Shown here piece by piece: positions 1 to 14,300 of a DNA stretch of 64,000 bases (the first letter of the stretch is position 1; each line of letters begins with the position of its first letter). Made by a program: the position numbers and the translations under genes. Origin of the DNA: Albifimbria verrucaria. Lineage: Eukaryota > Ascomycota > Sordariomycetes > Hypocreales > Stachybotryaceae. A model generated the notes under the pieces. The model did not search any database. It was not told the origin of the DNA and saw only the letters and a list, made by a program, of their open reading frames with translations. The stretch lies in assembly GCA_020081605.1 (NCBI GenBank), contig JAHREC010000062.1, positions 2,852,001-2,916,000 on the forward strand. The letters are read 5' to 3'.

Positions 1-2679
1 CGAGAGGGGGATGGATGGTGGCCTGAGCTCGTGAAGCAAGGCAGCAGCGTGCAAGGGGTTGTAGTCTGTCGTGTTGTTCGAAGGTGAGGATATCATGTGA
101 AAGGTCGCAGGTATTTGGAGGCTGCTCGGCGTTTTACCGCGCCTCGGGTTGCGATTCCACACACCCACCACCCCGGGGAGAACAGGCGTCCTAGATGGGT
201 GGGCGGTGGCGGCCGCCGCCGTGGGAGAGAATGCTTAGATACCATCGTGGCCAAAGCGCAGGGCAAGATGGAGGATCTTTTGGTGTTGTCTGGTGATGGT
301 TTGGCCTGCAACGGACGAACAGTGGGTGTCGCAGACGGACGTCCAGTGTGTTTCCCACCTATAAGCCATCCCGCTCAGGTACCCGCTCCCCCTCCAGCAC
401 GCACCCTAGACGATTGCGACGGTGACGTACGGCGTTAGCGGTCGATCAGGGGACGTGAAGGAGGGAGGAGAGCGACCAGGGGTGGTTCTTAGTGAGGTCT
501 TTGGCCTTGGGCTTTGCTCCGTAATTCTTCGTCCCCTTCCCCCGCCTGTGTAAGTGCGAGTATGAAATCCAGTGTGAGTGGGGGAGGAAAAGGCCCCAAG
601 GAAGCCGAGCAGAAATGGTTCTGCGCTGGAGATTAGTAGCAGAAATGAGATACCGACAAGGAGGATATGGCTTGTGGTTCACGTTGACGTGCATGCGCGC
701 GTGAGCCCAGCTTCCCCTTTCTTCCCCATATTCCCGTGCTGTTTCTTAGCAAGACGCTGCTATAGCCCGGAACCATTCCCTGCCGTCCGCCTGTTCCCAC
801 ACACACTCGCTGTCCTTTCCGTTGCATGTGAGCCTGGACAGCTAGACATGATCAACGTCTCTCGGGCTTACGTCCGTACCGGGTCGCCTCGCCAATCGGT
901 GCCTTTCTCTGCCCTCTCCACTCGGCAGGATGGGACGAAGCGCAGAGGCAGGCATCGTGAAGGGTGGGAGATCGACCTGTCAGTTGTGGATGCTCAATCT
1001 CTCTGCCCGGTCCTTGCTAGGCGCTTGATGCAGTGGTCGTTTGAGCGAGCCAGGCGGACATGGCCGCTTCTTTACTCAGTCCCCGTCAAGCCCTTGGCCG
1101 GAGATCGCTTTGCTTCCGGACCGACGGACACAGCGCTGGCATTTGGCGAGACGCCGTGTAAGTCAGAATATCGTATAATTGCCCTAACCAGCAAGCGTCG
1201 CTGCTCAGTCCTCCCCTTCGTCTTATCTTGTCCCGTGCCCACTCTCGACGATATCAATCTCCATCGTCCAGCCGAGCAGGGAACGGCTATCGCGTCTGGC
1301 CAGGAGCGCGCGGTCAGAATGCTCGACAGGGTCCTTGCTCCGTTCGGCATTGCCTTGATCGATCCCTTCCACCTCCAACCCTCCATCACCAGCTGCCCCT
1401 GCTGCTCATCGTCCCTAACCCATGCCTACCCTCCTTTACCTCTATTAAGTTTAGTTTCGTGTCCGTCAGTCAGCGCGCCGGCACTCCGCGAGAAATGCCA
1501 GAGGGCGTCGGCCTAAGCTGTGGCTCGGTGTCTCTCTTGATACTATACCTTGCATATGAACAACCTAGGATGTAAGTGGGAAGGATTTACCCTTAACTTT
1601 TTCTATTTCCCGTCAGCGTGTGGTATCTTACTGGTCTGTTCGCGGATACTCGGGACTTTGGCCACCACCACCGATTCGTAACTTCGGCGTATCTGTGCTA
1701 TAAACCATGGTTGTTTGATATTATCACGAATCTTTACAAAGTTCACCTCGGTTGTGCCACCGGCCGGATATCGATATCTGCCCTCTTGCGGTTCGTTCCA
1801 AGATCTCAGCCCTGCAACGGCCCCCAATCTATCTAGTATCAAACAACTCAGGCTAAGTGTCGTGCTGCCCCCTTCTCACAACCACCCACAGCTGTCAGAC
1901 GTCAAGATCGTAAACTCATCGTCAAGTCCTTTAAACATCTGCACACGTAAAACAGCTACAGCTGCACCTGCAGTAGTCTCTTAATACCGACCCGGTGATT
2001 CCTCCATATCGGTACTCCGCGTCTCTGCTGCAGCAATTGGACATCTGCCCAGCCTGCCTTGCTTCTCCTCGCTGCAAGGGGCCCAGTCCAGGGGGCGTCG
2101 GAGACGTAGTCTCAAGGGGTGCATAAGCCTCCGGTGCACAACATCGAGGAGTTGCCCCGTGACACCGTGGTTCTTTTCTTAAACTCCTCGGTCAAATTTG
2201 CCAGAGTCGACGTGGGGTGGCCGAAGGGTGTTGTGGTATCCCGCTTCAGCCTCTGCAATCGTCCCTGCATTTTGTTGGCATTTGCGCACGTAGACGCGCA
2301 AGCGCGCAGTTTCCTTTGCGTCGGTAAGAGTGAGCCAGCTTTTGATGGTTTTTGGATTGTGTGGTGGAACAACATGGAACATCGTTCACATTTCAAGCTA
2401 TACAGAAAAGTCACGAGAGTCAAGTGTATGTGGTAGTTGGAACAAGATATCATTTCTCCGTTGTCTTCATCATGAACTTCCTCGGCCGCTAAAACGATAT
2501 ACAATGGCTAATTAACTCCAAATCATGAGCATCATCCCAGCATGCTTCCCATTAGTCGTACAAGATGTCATGATCCATTCGCCGTGCCATGCTCCATATG
2601 TATGCCGTTGACAGATAAACAGAAACATTCGTCACCACGTATTCTGTGATACATGTCCGCATCACCGTGACTGAAAACA
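1..2679. other. Intergenic or unassigned left edge, one long unassigned ORF
   Basis: No recognisable protein, RNA gene or transposon is visible here. The segment lies beyond the 3' end of the zinc-cluster regulator. It is GC-rich with pyrimidine-rich patches that resemble fungal promoter or UTR sequence. The only notable coding signal is the plus-strand open frame listed separately at 848-1516. The neighbouring gene to the left is outside the window. Confidence 0.5.
848..1516 (+). CDS. Unassigned open reading frame, possibly non-coding
   Basis: A 222-codon frame opens at an ATG at 848 and ends at a stop at 1514-1516. The same frame stays open back to 578, about 312 codons in all, but from a GTG. 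I do not recognise the translation. It has no clear domain, signal peptide or membrane segment, and its composition (scattered Cys, Pro, Ser, Arg) resembles translated non-coding DNA. A frame this long is unlikely by chance at this base composition, which is why it is listed. It could be a lineage-specific gene, part of a longer UTR exon, or a chance opening. Confidence 0.15.
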   Translation: MINVSRAYVRTGSPRQSVPFSALSTRQDGTKRRGRHREGWEIDLSVVDAQSLCPVLARRLMQWSFERARRTWPLLYSVPVKPLAGDRFASGPTDTALAFGETPCKSEYRIIALTSKRRCSVLPFVLSCPVPTLDDINLHRPAEQGTAIASGQERAVRMLDRVLAPFGIALIDPFHLQPSITSCPCCSSSLTHAYPPLPLLSLVSCPSVSAPALREKCQRASA

Positions 2680-5374
2680 TCAAAACATGATCCACTCCAC
2701 TCCGGCACCTAGTCCGCCAATACACTTTGTCCAGCTGAAAGCGCCTTTCTGGGTTCCCATCCTCAACCCTGCGCTCTTAGGCTCCCTGCTGTCGTCAAAC
2801 TCGCCAGCCCATAACCGCTCGAGAACATCCAAGGCTGCCAGGTTGTTCATGTAGCCTGACCGAGCCATGATGTCCCGGCACTTAGTGCGGACGATGCCTC
2901 GCTGTAGTTCGTTTACACACTCTGATCCGGCCACGAAAAGCGGCCAAAGAAGGAACTTCTCCGCAGCACTGCCACTCTCCAAGCTTGTCGCGTAGTACAC
3001 AACCTGGCTGACGAGATTCTGGAAGCCGATATTGCTCGGCGGCAGATTTGGGCTAGCCAAGCGCTCAGTGTAAAGAAGCGCCGCGTAACGGAAGGCCTCT
3101 GACAAGGAGCCCAAATCACGAATCTGTGCGGCAGTTGTATTGCCAGGCATGGACGCGGCCAGCGACGCGGCATCAAATTGCCAGTTCTGAAGCGCCAGGC
3201 GAGCCTCCTTCCACTCCTTCCAGAACATTGAGCGACGATCATCGTAAGATGTTGAAGAGTAGGCAGCGGATGCAAGCAACTCCTCATCATCTAGTACTGT
3301 GCCAAAGCCATTGCCATCAAATCGTTGGGCAGGCAAGTTGTAAAACTCACGAAGCTGTGCCTCGGTAAGACCACTAGCATTTGACTTGGAAACATGGCCC
3401 AGCGAAGAGCCCAGAGGAGACTGTGAACGCTTCAGCTCCTCATCTGCAGATGCGACGAGGTCTCGAACGGGCCGGTGCTGAGAGAGCAGGTTGAGTCGCC
3501 CGAGCTTGCTAATCGTCTTGAAAAGGGTTCGGTCGCATCCAACCAGATTCTCAGCTCCAGGAGGCAGGAGATCCACATCGTGGTTATCCAAGAGTTGTGC
3601 CTCACGATCATTAATGCTAGCTGAGATGGCATCAAAATAAGTGAACAATGCTTCCATCCACGATGACTCCCCGGATGTGGCGGAGTTCTGGGCCCTCATT
3701 GCCAAAATCTTCTTGACGCCGGCGAACTGGGTATGGAACTTGGCAATGCCGGACTCAACCATTCGGTAGTGGCACAAGAGAAGAATGGTAGCCAAGATCG
3801 AGTCGTCGGAAGACTTGGCCTGGTCATTGAGTTGCTCATTGAGGAGGTGCACCGCCAGGTTCCTATGCTGGTACTCCTCCACGAGAGCTTGATCTTCTGG
3901 CTCATTATTTGACATGCTCTCCGAAGGATTGAACTTGTCCGAAATATCCCGTGTGTCCTGACCCAGACTGAGCTTCCTCTTCATGCGCAGGTTGCATGCC
4001 GCCAGCGCACATATAGCGTGGCGAAGACTTTGGCTATTGGTGGCCAACTGCATTACATGGTCCCGGAAAGGGTTTTGTGCACCATCGGTGAAGACCATTG
4101 ATGGACACATGGTGCTCTTATAATAGTCCATGAAAAAGGGCATCTTCGACAAAAGCTCTGGGCTTACGTGCATCTCGGCGGCACGAGATTCCGTCGCTGT
4201 TGGCCACTGGGAAGTCGCGGATCCAGACAGTGGACTCATGAGATCCTGATCCCCGCGGCGCGATGGTGACCATGCGTCGCTGGCAGCCGTGCTGAAATTG
4301 GCGTTGTAACCGTTGACTTCAGAGAGCCCTGTTAGCTGATTAGAAGAGGATAGGCGGATAGAGGCGCCATGTGATGCTCACTGAGGTTTTCACTCTCTCG
4401 CATCAGTTTGTGGCCCATGTGTGAGTCGAAGGGATCCAGGTGAGAGGTGAGGCTTGAGCTGGGCTCTGAAGGTGTGTAGACGAGGCCGGGGCATGAGGCA
4501 GGTGGAGCTCTGGGGTGATCGATAAGGATGGCGGCTGGAGGACTGGGTGGCATAGGAGACGAGTGATGGTGGTGGTGGTGATGGTGGTTGTGCTGGTGGT
4601 TGTGGGTAGGATAGGTGTCATAGAGGAGTGTCGGGCTCGAGATAAAGGGCATGTCCTCGCGGGGTAAGACTGGCTGATGGGAGAGACATAGTGGACCTCG
4701 CTGCCAACAGAGTCGAGCGACGATGATAGGACGTCGGTCATGATAGGCACCGGGTACTTGTTGTACTTGGGCACGACATCTGGGGAGTGCATGATGCCTG
4801 GGGAATATGGCATATGACCCCAGTTGCCGTGGTGCATAGGCGGTGTGTTCTCTGGGTGAGACATGGCAAGGTAGTCGTAGCCATGGCCGGGGATGGGATA
4901 CGGTGTCGCGGGCGCTGAGGCAGCGTGATGGGCAGCTGAGATGTCAATGGGAGCACGAGGAAGCCTCTGAGGCTCATCCTGCTCAGACCATTGAGAAGTG
5001 GCGATCGAGTTTGTCCTCGGTCTTGGCTGTGGCGACTTCTTGGGCTCGCGGATAACGGGAGGTGCTTTGGCGATGGGCAACGAAAGGCCGCGGAGCTTGC
5101 CTCGGCTGGCGACACCAACACCCCAAGTCAACTGAGTCTTGTAGCCAGAGCACTCGTTTCCAATCTCGAGACATTGAGAGCAGTAGGGCCGGCGGCGATC
5201 GCACTTTACGTTGCGCTTGGAGCAGGTGAAGCAGTCATCGGCGGCGCCTCCAGCGGGAGCACGTCTTCTGCGCTTGCGAATCGCCGCAGCGTCTTTGACC
5301 GGAACGGTCTGTTGGGTGAGGAGGCCGTCATGTTCGTGTATCGGCAGCTTTCCAAAGAAGTGTCTAGTGATCAA
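2680..5374 (-). CDS. Zn(II)2Cys6 transcription factor, moc3-like
   Basis: A fungal binuclear zinc-cluster regulator that would bind DNA in the nucleus. The N-terminal part (about 5150-5235) has the canonical C-x2-C-x6-C-x6-C-x2-C-x6-C cluster, preceded by a basic RKRRRR stretch and followed by the motif LTWGVGVASRGKLRGLSLP. I associate that motif with regulators annotated as S. pombe Moc3-like. A low-complexity Pro/Ser/His linker follows, then a C-terminal Fungal_trans_2-type helical region (2680-4240). A 53-bp intron (4381-4329; donor GTGAGC, acceptor AACAG) joins the halves in frame. There is one frame break at the GGGG run 4661-4664: one extra C on the coding strand restores YPREDMPFI. The start is unresolved. 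The open frame begins at a TTG at 5374, and an ATG at 5331 is out of frame by one, so another indel or an upstream exon is likely. Target genes are unknown. Confidence 0.85.
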
Positions 5375-8300
5375 GAATCCTTAGGGAAAGTCGTGTGTGT
5401 GATGAGGTAGGTAGATGTTTGAGGTAGCGTGTGTAACCTGGAAGAGTATGTATGAGGGACAGGTCCAGATGCTTTACGACTTGTGGCAATTGAGTAACAA
5501 TGTCCAGAAGAAGAGAGCAGAGTTTGGAAGAGAAGGAACGGTGAAAGGTAGGTTGGGTGTATGATGTTCAAGTATTGCGGGAGAAAGAATGGTCACAAGC
5601 CACAGGATAGGAAATGACAGAACAAGTTAAGTATGTGGATGTAGGGACACTGGTCGTCTGTTGACGATGCCTTGCCTTGCAGCAATGTTGTGGAGGGAGG
5701 AGGACTTGTTATGTACGGGTCGGCAGGTGTGATAAATGACGAACCGACTACGGAGTATCTGAGATGCAGAATGGATGATAGGGATGGGGGCACGCACGGA
5801 GAACACCCGACAAGGGTCCCAAAGACCGTTCAGGCCCTGGTCACGAAACCAGGGATGTCCCAGGGTGTTGTCCTGCGTCTGTAAGTGATGTCCAGGGCCT
5901 GGCCTGTTGGTGGACAAGGGGGCGACAGACACTCTGGAGAAAAACGACATGAAGGAGGGAGTGGCAGTGGGCGAGAGTTGGAGATGGTGGAGCTACCACG
6001 GCCACAAGGAAACCCCGTGAGGGGCTTGGATGCTGGCAATCAGTAAAGACGGTACAGCAGCAAGAATCGGCAGCAGACACACACCCTAGACCCGTGCACG
6101 GTAGTGTCTGTTGAGGAGAGATCGGCAGTGGTTGTGGAGGTTTACAAGAGCGAGAGAGGATATCAAAGGTGTGGCGGGGGCATCTTGACGATGCACTGGC
6201 AAGCGGAGAGGGGTGCGGTTGGATCACCTCCTGCAGCGAACCCTCTGCGATAAACTAGGAGTGAGCAAGATGGTGGGGTGGCCCTTCGAGTCCGCCCCCG
6301 TCCCCGTCCAAGGCCAGCGACCGGGGTCAAGATTGGCGCGGACACGCCAGCATTCGGACAGGGTGCTGCGCGACAAGCGTTTGTAATGGCAAGGACTGCA
6401 TAATACAACAAACTGGACGAGCGAGGGGCTCTCTAATCGCAAACGGGGACGTGCGATGGCACGAACCAGTCAGTTCCCCTGGAGACTGCTGTCTGTCGTG
6501 AGTGAAGTTCGGGCCAAGCGAGCCAGGGGCGTGCGAGGCAGGCCCGGGGTGGCCCCAAGTCGTCAGTCGTGAGCAACAACGATTGAATCAAGGCTTCGGA
6601 CTGGCGGGAGAAAGCAGCAACGGAGCGACAAGGTCACCCAAGGCAGGATACGTGTAGGAAGTCCGGGGAGGCTGCGTGGGGTTGGGCTAGGCTAGCCTCT
6701 CTCTATAATGTAAGCTTGAATTCTTCGTATGTGAGCGATAGACTTGAGGTGAGATAGGCGGCAGCATCCGGGAGACCGTCCGTCCCTCCTAGTTGCATTC
6801 TAGCCCTGGTTGCCAACAAGACCGAGGTCCTGCGAAAGGAGGAAGGGTGTCAAATGACGGACCGAAGAGCGATCGCTGGCTCACGGCGGCGTCAGTCTGT
6901 CGCGGCACGCGCACGTTGGCCTCCGGGACCGTGCTTGGTGGAAGTGGATGGGACAATTAGAATTGCGGTAGTCGTCGCACAGCCGCGACGCGTTTGGTCC
7001 ATCTCGGTGAAGCCCGCTTCCTTCACCAGACGAGGCTCCAACTTTCTCTGACAGAGAGCAGAGCTCGCGGGACCGCCACGAAACAGTGCTCACTGAGCAA
7101 CCGGGTGCGACTCTGGAGTGGACGACGGTTCGGTACCAACGGCGAACAGTGGATGCCAAGCGGACGGAGCAATTACCAGCATGAATGAGGGGGCGATGGA
7201 GGGCTGTGGGTGGATGGGTGGAAGGGTGGATGGGTGGATGGATGGATGGATGAATCAATCAATGAATCAACGAACAGATGGGTATTTTGGGGGTCAAAGG
7301 GCAGCCACAAGCCACCGACGAAATGTCCCGCACGCCACTCCGTGCAGAAGAAGGGTGCAGCCTTCGGGCGGACGCTGGGCGAACTTGTGTGGGCCTGGCC
7401 TGGCGGGTGGACGAGAAAGATGAGGAGGAGAGAGGGAGGAGTCGAGCAGATCGAGGTCCAGGTAAGGTTGGGGCGAGGCCATTGGCCAAGGCCCATGACG
7501 GCGATAAGTCCTACAGCAGGTACCTTAGCACCGGCTGTCCAAGCGCCAGGCACTGCTAGCGGGCCTTTGTTAGGCTCTAAAGAGGCCCTAAAGCACCCGC
7601 GCCAGCACCAGGGTCACTCGCATAACGTGCATGCATAGGTACCTACCTTAGGGTGCCTCTTGCACTGCGACCGTACGTATACACTGCCAACCAAGGCAAG
7701 CGAGCCAGAGCCCTAAAAGCAGCGTCTTCTTCTTCTGCAGCAGGCCCTGGGATCTTTTGCAAAACCCACCTCACCAGCCAAACCCACCACCGGCTACCCT
7801 GACCACATTCGGCGCTAAACCGTCGACGTGCTTGATAACTGCAATGAAGTAATTTGTTCGATCGCGACGGACCATGGCGCAATCCCGTCGTCCCTCTCTT
7901 GTCTCGTCAAGGGTCAGCTATCTGCCGAAGCCGTTGCCCCCCATCATCCATCCTTATGGGGAACTCGACTCGCTCTCTCACACACACATCAGTCAGCCAC
8001 CTGTCCATCGGGGTTAGCGATGGAGACGGTAGGAGCAGGAGTTGTGTGGGCTGTATAAGATTGTCTCCAAGTCGTTGCCAAGTGCATCCTCCCGATCGCG
8101 CGTCTGCCGGCGCTCGTGCTTCAGGATGCAGAGGGGCGACCGTCGTCGTGGATGGGGGCGACGTTTGGCCTCGTCGCTATGCACCTCCTCACGTCAGAAA
8201 CCAGCACTTCGGTCCAAGGTCTCCCATAGCTACGGTCTCGTATGCATGGCCGGCACGCTGGGCATGCAACGCCAGGTCTGCTTGCACCGTGGAGCTTGCA

Positions 8301-11300
8301 GCTCGAGTGCGTCTAAGCATGAGCTTAGCTGTTCACATATGGCAAAACGAGGTATAACAACGCAACTATACCGGCTAGAGACCAGGGGCCCTTTGGCCTC
8401 GGTTGATTGAGCCGCCCACATGTTCTGTGATTAAACAACAGCCATGGCTGCTCTTCGGTCGTGTTTCTTGTCAGCTCGATTTGCGTCGATGGCGTCGAGT
8501 GCATTCGGTAAAGCCTGGCAGGCACTTGCTTGCGTCTGAAGATGAAGCACCAAAACTTTATTAGAAGCCACCTGCATTTGACCCCTGGAAACTGTTGTTT
8601 GGCGGATGATACTGAGATATGACGCAGCTTGGCGACCAGCATCCCCGTGGTGCTCCCCAGGGAACCGTGGTTCAGAGGAGAAACAGCATCCTGGAGCAAG
8701 CGGACAGACCAGGAACATCATGTGCTCCAAATGCAGTCTCTGGGGTTGCACAATTGTACTAGTCCGGTGGTTGTTTACCACCAACCGTGCCGCGTGAGCG
8801 GTTCTCGCACACTATCTCTGACCACGTCTATTGTCGGGGATAGCAGGATCTTTTGGATGGGGAGGGCGGGAGCGGCCATCGACGACCCTGTTTCCTTATT
8901 CGCGGGCTGCCTCTTCTCTTCTGCACATGTTCCAGCTCACGAGATGTCTCACATCTCCGAAGCCCAAGCCAGCACTCAGCAGGGGACATCAATAAGCCAC
9001 AAACGTATCGAGCGACGTACATTAGGTGTGGCAGCCACCGCCGCTGGTGCCCAGCGCTAGCAACGATCCTCACACTATCAGACCTTCCATGCGTCCTTCC
9101 ACCAAACTTCGACTCTCAGGTACATGCCTTGGCTTGAAGCACATGTAGGTACTTCTGTAGAGATCTCCTTAACGCAAAATCAAGGTATCTATCCGTGGTG
9201 CAAGGCCGTGGCGCGCCTCACACTCACTCACCATACCGTAACCATCGTCTCCTCCGGACAAAGGATCCCTCGTCATCTCAATTCGACGTCGTAAACCAGT
9301 CAAACACCCCAAGTTTGCCTCGGCACCTCAACTGGCCGACAGCAACACATGCATGTGCCCCTGGCAGCCACCTCTTGGTGCGCGCCTTTGCGAATTCGAG
9401 GTATAGAAGTCGTGCGCGCCAAGGAGGACAACGCTGATGGGCGCGCAAATGAGAGACGCCCTTGGCGATAAATCTCAACAGATCATCCCCAGCTGGCCAT
9501 GGAAGGGCAATAGCAGGCAGCAGATTGAGAGACGCAATGAGTGAATGATCTCGTCCATCATTGGGGGCCTTCGACTTGTCCCCCTCCCTTGCGTGTGGAT
9601 ATCATCTGATCTAGGCTTTCTCTTGTCACCAATCAAGAGCAACTGACTGTTGCGACGGGTTGTACACTCCATTGTCCTGCAGCATACGCGAACGAACCGG
9701 CTTCAACCTGCAGGCTGCAGTATGCAAGCTGCAGTAGTCGCCGTCGCCACGCATCCCCTCACCTCCCTCTCCATGAGCCACAGGCATCTCTCACCTTTCC
9801 ATTTCTCAGGCTAGAGCATACAAGTGCGCAGAGCTCCCAACGCTAAGTTTGCAGCCAAGGCTCCATGTCATGGCGCGGTCAACGACCGACCAGCATGTTT
9901 ATGATGGTGCTGCTTGGAAATTGCATATACTTCGGCGGTCTCCGATGGCTCTTCTTTTAAAGGAGCTACCGTACTCTGTGACGCCTCACATCTTTGCCCC
10001 GTCAACCCTTGTCATTTCCTTGATCACCCTGGTCACTGGATGACTGTCCCACACCCAGCCACACGACCAGAATAGTCACCAAAGCCGAAGGCTCAGGGTT
10101 ACAACCTATCAGAGACTGCTGCTACGCCTTCACATCCCCTGGTCGGCATTGTCTTGAAATACCGTCCATCAGATGCGGAGATGGCTGTAACTAGTCCAGC
10201 CGTCTGAAGTATTGGCTGCATGATCTCGTCAGAAGATCTCTGTGCCACAACTCATCCGCCTCAGCGGAATGGATGCGTTGTTGCCATTCATCAAAGCAGT
10301 GATCTGCACCAGATAAGGCGAAATGGAAAAGATGTCTTTGATATCCCAACCTGTGCTGTGCATTCATGTTTGGTTGCAGGCGCCATCATAGACCGCCATA
10401 AGCACCTCGGTGAAAGGATTGGGGACTAAACGTCGATCAAGGGTTTAAGATGATCACCCCAACCCTATCGCAGAGGTGGGGTGAAAACAACCTATCACCG
10501 AAGCAGGCTGTTAATCCCTACGGCCTGCGAGATATTCTTCAAATCGAGAGACATGTCATCAAGGGCTCTCCACATACTACCTTGTTGAAGAAGACACGAG
10601 ACATATTCCACCTTGCAAACATCAAAACCGCCTGAAACCTTCAGGAACAATGTGCAGCACACAGGTCGGGCCTAACCACCACATTCGAGAGAGATTCCAG
10701 TGATGAAGACATTCGCCAAGGAAGTACAGGTCTCATGAAGACTCATATGACGCAGGAGTGCAGTAGTTTCATTGAACAAGGAGCACTGACTGACCTGTTC
10801 GGACTTTGGCGCGAAGCCAATCGTTTGGCACTATTACCGGATTCATGGTATCTGGAACGAATGCATTTTGTCGCAATGGTAGCCCACACCGTTGGTTTGG
10901 CAATGAGCAAGGCCTTCTGAGCCGCGACGATGATCTTCTCTCCTTCGCAGCTAGTCTGGCAACCTCGCCTCTGGCAAACTCAAAAGCCAGCCTCTCATGT
11001 CCATGGTTGGCATGATAATCGTCTGGGCGCGCTTCCGCACCAGACCCTCCGCTCCCTGCCCCGGTTACGCCAGCCTGTTGTGATAGAAAGGGCCGAAGGC
11101 TAGGCGACTCAGGACCAGTGAGACCGCTCTCTTTGCTTTCTAAGCCTTGCATTGTGCAAAAGTCCTTCCCCGATTGGTAAAGCCCGGTCTGCTAGCTCCT
11201 CGGCATGGCAGAGTCCAATAAGCTCCGTTGCCGAACGCCTCCCCAGTCAAAACCACCTAACGGTCGTCAAATCGCTGCAGTTCATCTCAATGCCTGTCCA

Positions 11301-14300
11301 TCAGACGCCTTGATTGGTTGAGGGAGAAGAACCTGGCAGGGTTACCAGGGTGTCTACGAGATTTTCTCCGTGCGCTAACACAAGCCCAGAACGGGCGCAA
11401 TTGGACAATGCTTGGATAGCATGATATTTGGTTGGAAAAGTCAGACCGGTTAATCTGATGGCCAGACACTCTCAGCTTGCAACAACATCGAAACTAGGAA
11501 ACGCTGCTCAAACTGAATGAAGCCGGAGACTGTGATCGACAGTTACCCACCACGTAAAGCGACCAGAATCCAGCTTTGACCCGCTTATTGGCTATCTGGC
11601 CCCATGCTTTCCCATCTAGGCCCTGCTGTACGAGTACCCAATTCCTTTCCAGGGTTACGGATACGGAGCCCATCTTACTTACAGATGACTCCAGAATGGT
11701 GAACTATGCGTGCCCAATCACGGGAAATGGGCCTAGCCAACACTCCAAATGCCCCTCAAATGTTAAGCGCGACTTCTTCGTCGTCTTGCGAGAACTGATA
11801 TTCGGGAAACCACCGACCACGTCTAGTTTCATTTCTTCACATGTCATAGAGCAGGGTCATTGTCCATGGAGCTTGCTCCACCTGGGATGCACTCATGGTA
11901 AGTCCATGACCCGTCCAGACGCAACAAGGGCCCGTAGATTCGCGCGCGATTTGCGGGTTTATTTGACCTTGAACGAGCCACTCCGTATAGTGTTGAAGAC
12001 AGGTTATCGAGGCCCGTAATGCAAAATGCCCTGGCATCGATATCATCTTCCTACAATTGTGCATTAGTGGCTTGCGTTGCTGCTGAACAACGTTCAGAGA
12101 GGCACGGCGAGACTCTTCCTCTTTTGGGAGCCAAGGCCGGAGCCGTGTCAGCAACTTTCTACACACCCAGCAGCACCTCGACGATGGATTTCCCCGCAAA
12201 CTGAGAGGGTCAAGGTCGGTATCTTTGACCGCCTTAAACCTGGATTGAATTTCTAAACGTAATACAGTCCCACGAGGACGATTGATCGCGTGCCGTGAGC
12301 ATGGTGGACGAGACAACCGAACGAGTGTTCCCCGTTTCCCCAGACTTTCGACACAGAGCACGGCGGTCAAAGCACCCCTCCCTTGCTAAAAGAGGAGCTC
12401 GATGGGCCGTAATCCAGCATGGTCTGGAATCTCGTCATTGCCATCTGAAAACCTGCCTTAGGCTTGTGGGTCGCAAGCCTAGTCATAGATTCTAGGCGAC
12501 CTCGTTTCCACTTACCGGACGTGTCTCCCAAAGAAAGCTTGACGATACTAGAGTCTGATATTGGAGGCTTTCTTCCAGCCCACTTATTCTGGGCCAGAGC
12601 TCTCAACGCCAGGGCATATTTACCGCTTGTCAGGGTCGTGCGAGTATCCCAGAACCGTTATCAAGACCATTGCACCTGCATTGGCCCCAGTGATAAGCGA
12701 ACAGTCGACCCCCGCATCTCGCCGTGCAAAAGTTCCCAATGGCAAAGACCAAGGGACCAGATTGAAGAGTAGACGCGCCGAGAACTGCACCCACAGTGCA
12801 GGACGGACCGCACCGCAGCTTGCGGGATTGGCTGCCGAACAAACCGAAGGTTTTATGGTTGAATCCTCGGCCTAGCTGTATTCGTGCACACACAACAGAG
12901 GGCACAGAAAGAGGCGAACCCTGCAACATGTCGCTCTCCTGTCTGGGCGTTCGGGGTGCAGCAGACACTATCCCGCTCATGGTCCCGCGTGCAACACAAC
13001 TCGCAGTTGACGGCTGCATCTATGCACGGCCAACCATTACTCTGAAGGCTCATCGCCGAACATGTGGTTGGATGGTTGGACGATCGGCCGCCGCCTCTGC
13101 CCTGGCATGGCGGCGCACTTGCTGTGGTGGCTCGCCCTAGTTGACGCCTCGCGCGGTTTCTGCTTCCTTCCACGTCTTCTAGATGCAGACCACAGGCTCC
13201 CCCAAGGCGTATCTTCTGATGAGGCTGTTAACCAACTTCCCCAAAGGTGCAAATGGTTATCTCTTGTGATTATAGCGACGTCTGACATTCCCGGTGCGCA
13301 ATTTTCTTGCCTACGCTTGACGGTGACATGCACGGGTATCTCTCAGAGAAGAAGATGCCCCGAGAAGCCTTCGCCTCACTGCATTGCCTCCTGGTTCCGC
13401 TGGATGGCGCAATACCTTGCACCCCACAGCCCAAACTCGTCTCGCGAGAGATGCTGCAAGGGGAGCGCAATTAGAAAAAGATTCTGGGTCTTTGAAGTGG
13501 ATAGGTATTCGGCGGTTGCAGGGTCTTTTCCTCTGAGAACGCAAGACGTGCGTTTGCAACCTTTCAGCGCAACCCCTTCGCTGCTCGCACTACACCAACC
13601 CATTCAAAACCTGCTTGTGTTGAAGTAACCAAGCAGTGGTTTCCTTTCTTGCGTGGGGGCGCATTGACAGAATACCGTAACCCGTGTAACGCTTACACGA
13701 AGACGTGTTACCTTCCTTTGTCTGTGTGATTCAAGTCCATGGACAGGTGATAGATCACAGGTTGACAACCAAACGTGACCATTGTAGCAGTGGGTAGGGT
13801 AGCTGCACCCCTAGCATCCTGAGCTAGGCAGAGCTGCATCTCCAGTCACATCGAGCCCGTTATCGACGTAGCATTGCAGACTGAGGAGAAACTGTTGTTG
13901 CCACTAATTGGCTCCTCGCAAGACTCCTGCATCGCTCATTAAGCTCCTAGAATGGACGATTGCATGCACAGCTTGTTCCATGCATAAGAGGCGTTCCATC
14001 GAGATAGTTGCCGTTGCAGGCCATTGTCCGGCGTTGAGGTACAGACTATTGGCTCCGTTAGCTTATCTGATCTACCTCCTCGTCGATACCCTAGGTATGC
14101 TTACAATTGGTTAGTGAAGCGCAGAATGTGAGACTTCGGCTCGCTGCGCCGAGCTCACGAGACTCCACGCTTGTCAGACATGCAATGAGACGGCGGCAGG
14201 CGTAGAAGTATACGTTTGAGGTGAATGCCATGTCAATCTTGGTAACATTTCTGCAAGTCATTTCCAGCCATAACAGCAAGCCTGTCCGGGAATGCTCCTC

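Noticed and set aside
5274..5331. ATG at 5331 as the regulator's start
   Set aside because: As given it is out of frame with the zinc cluster; it would work only with an indel, so the start was left unresolved.
7118..7638. Trp/Asp/Gly repeat proteins
   Set aside because: Produced by the GGAT/GGGT microsatellite, which is open in several frames.
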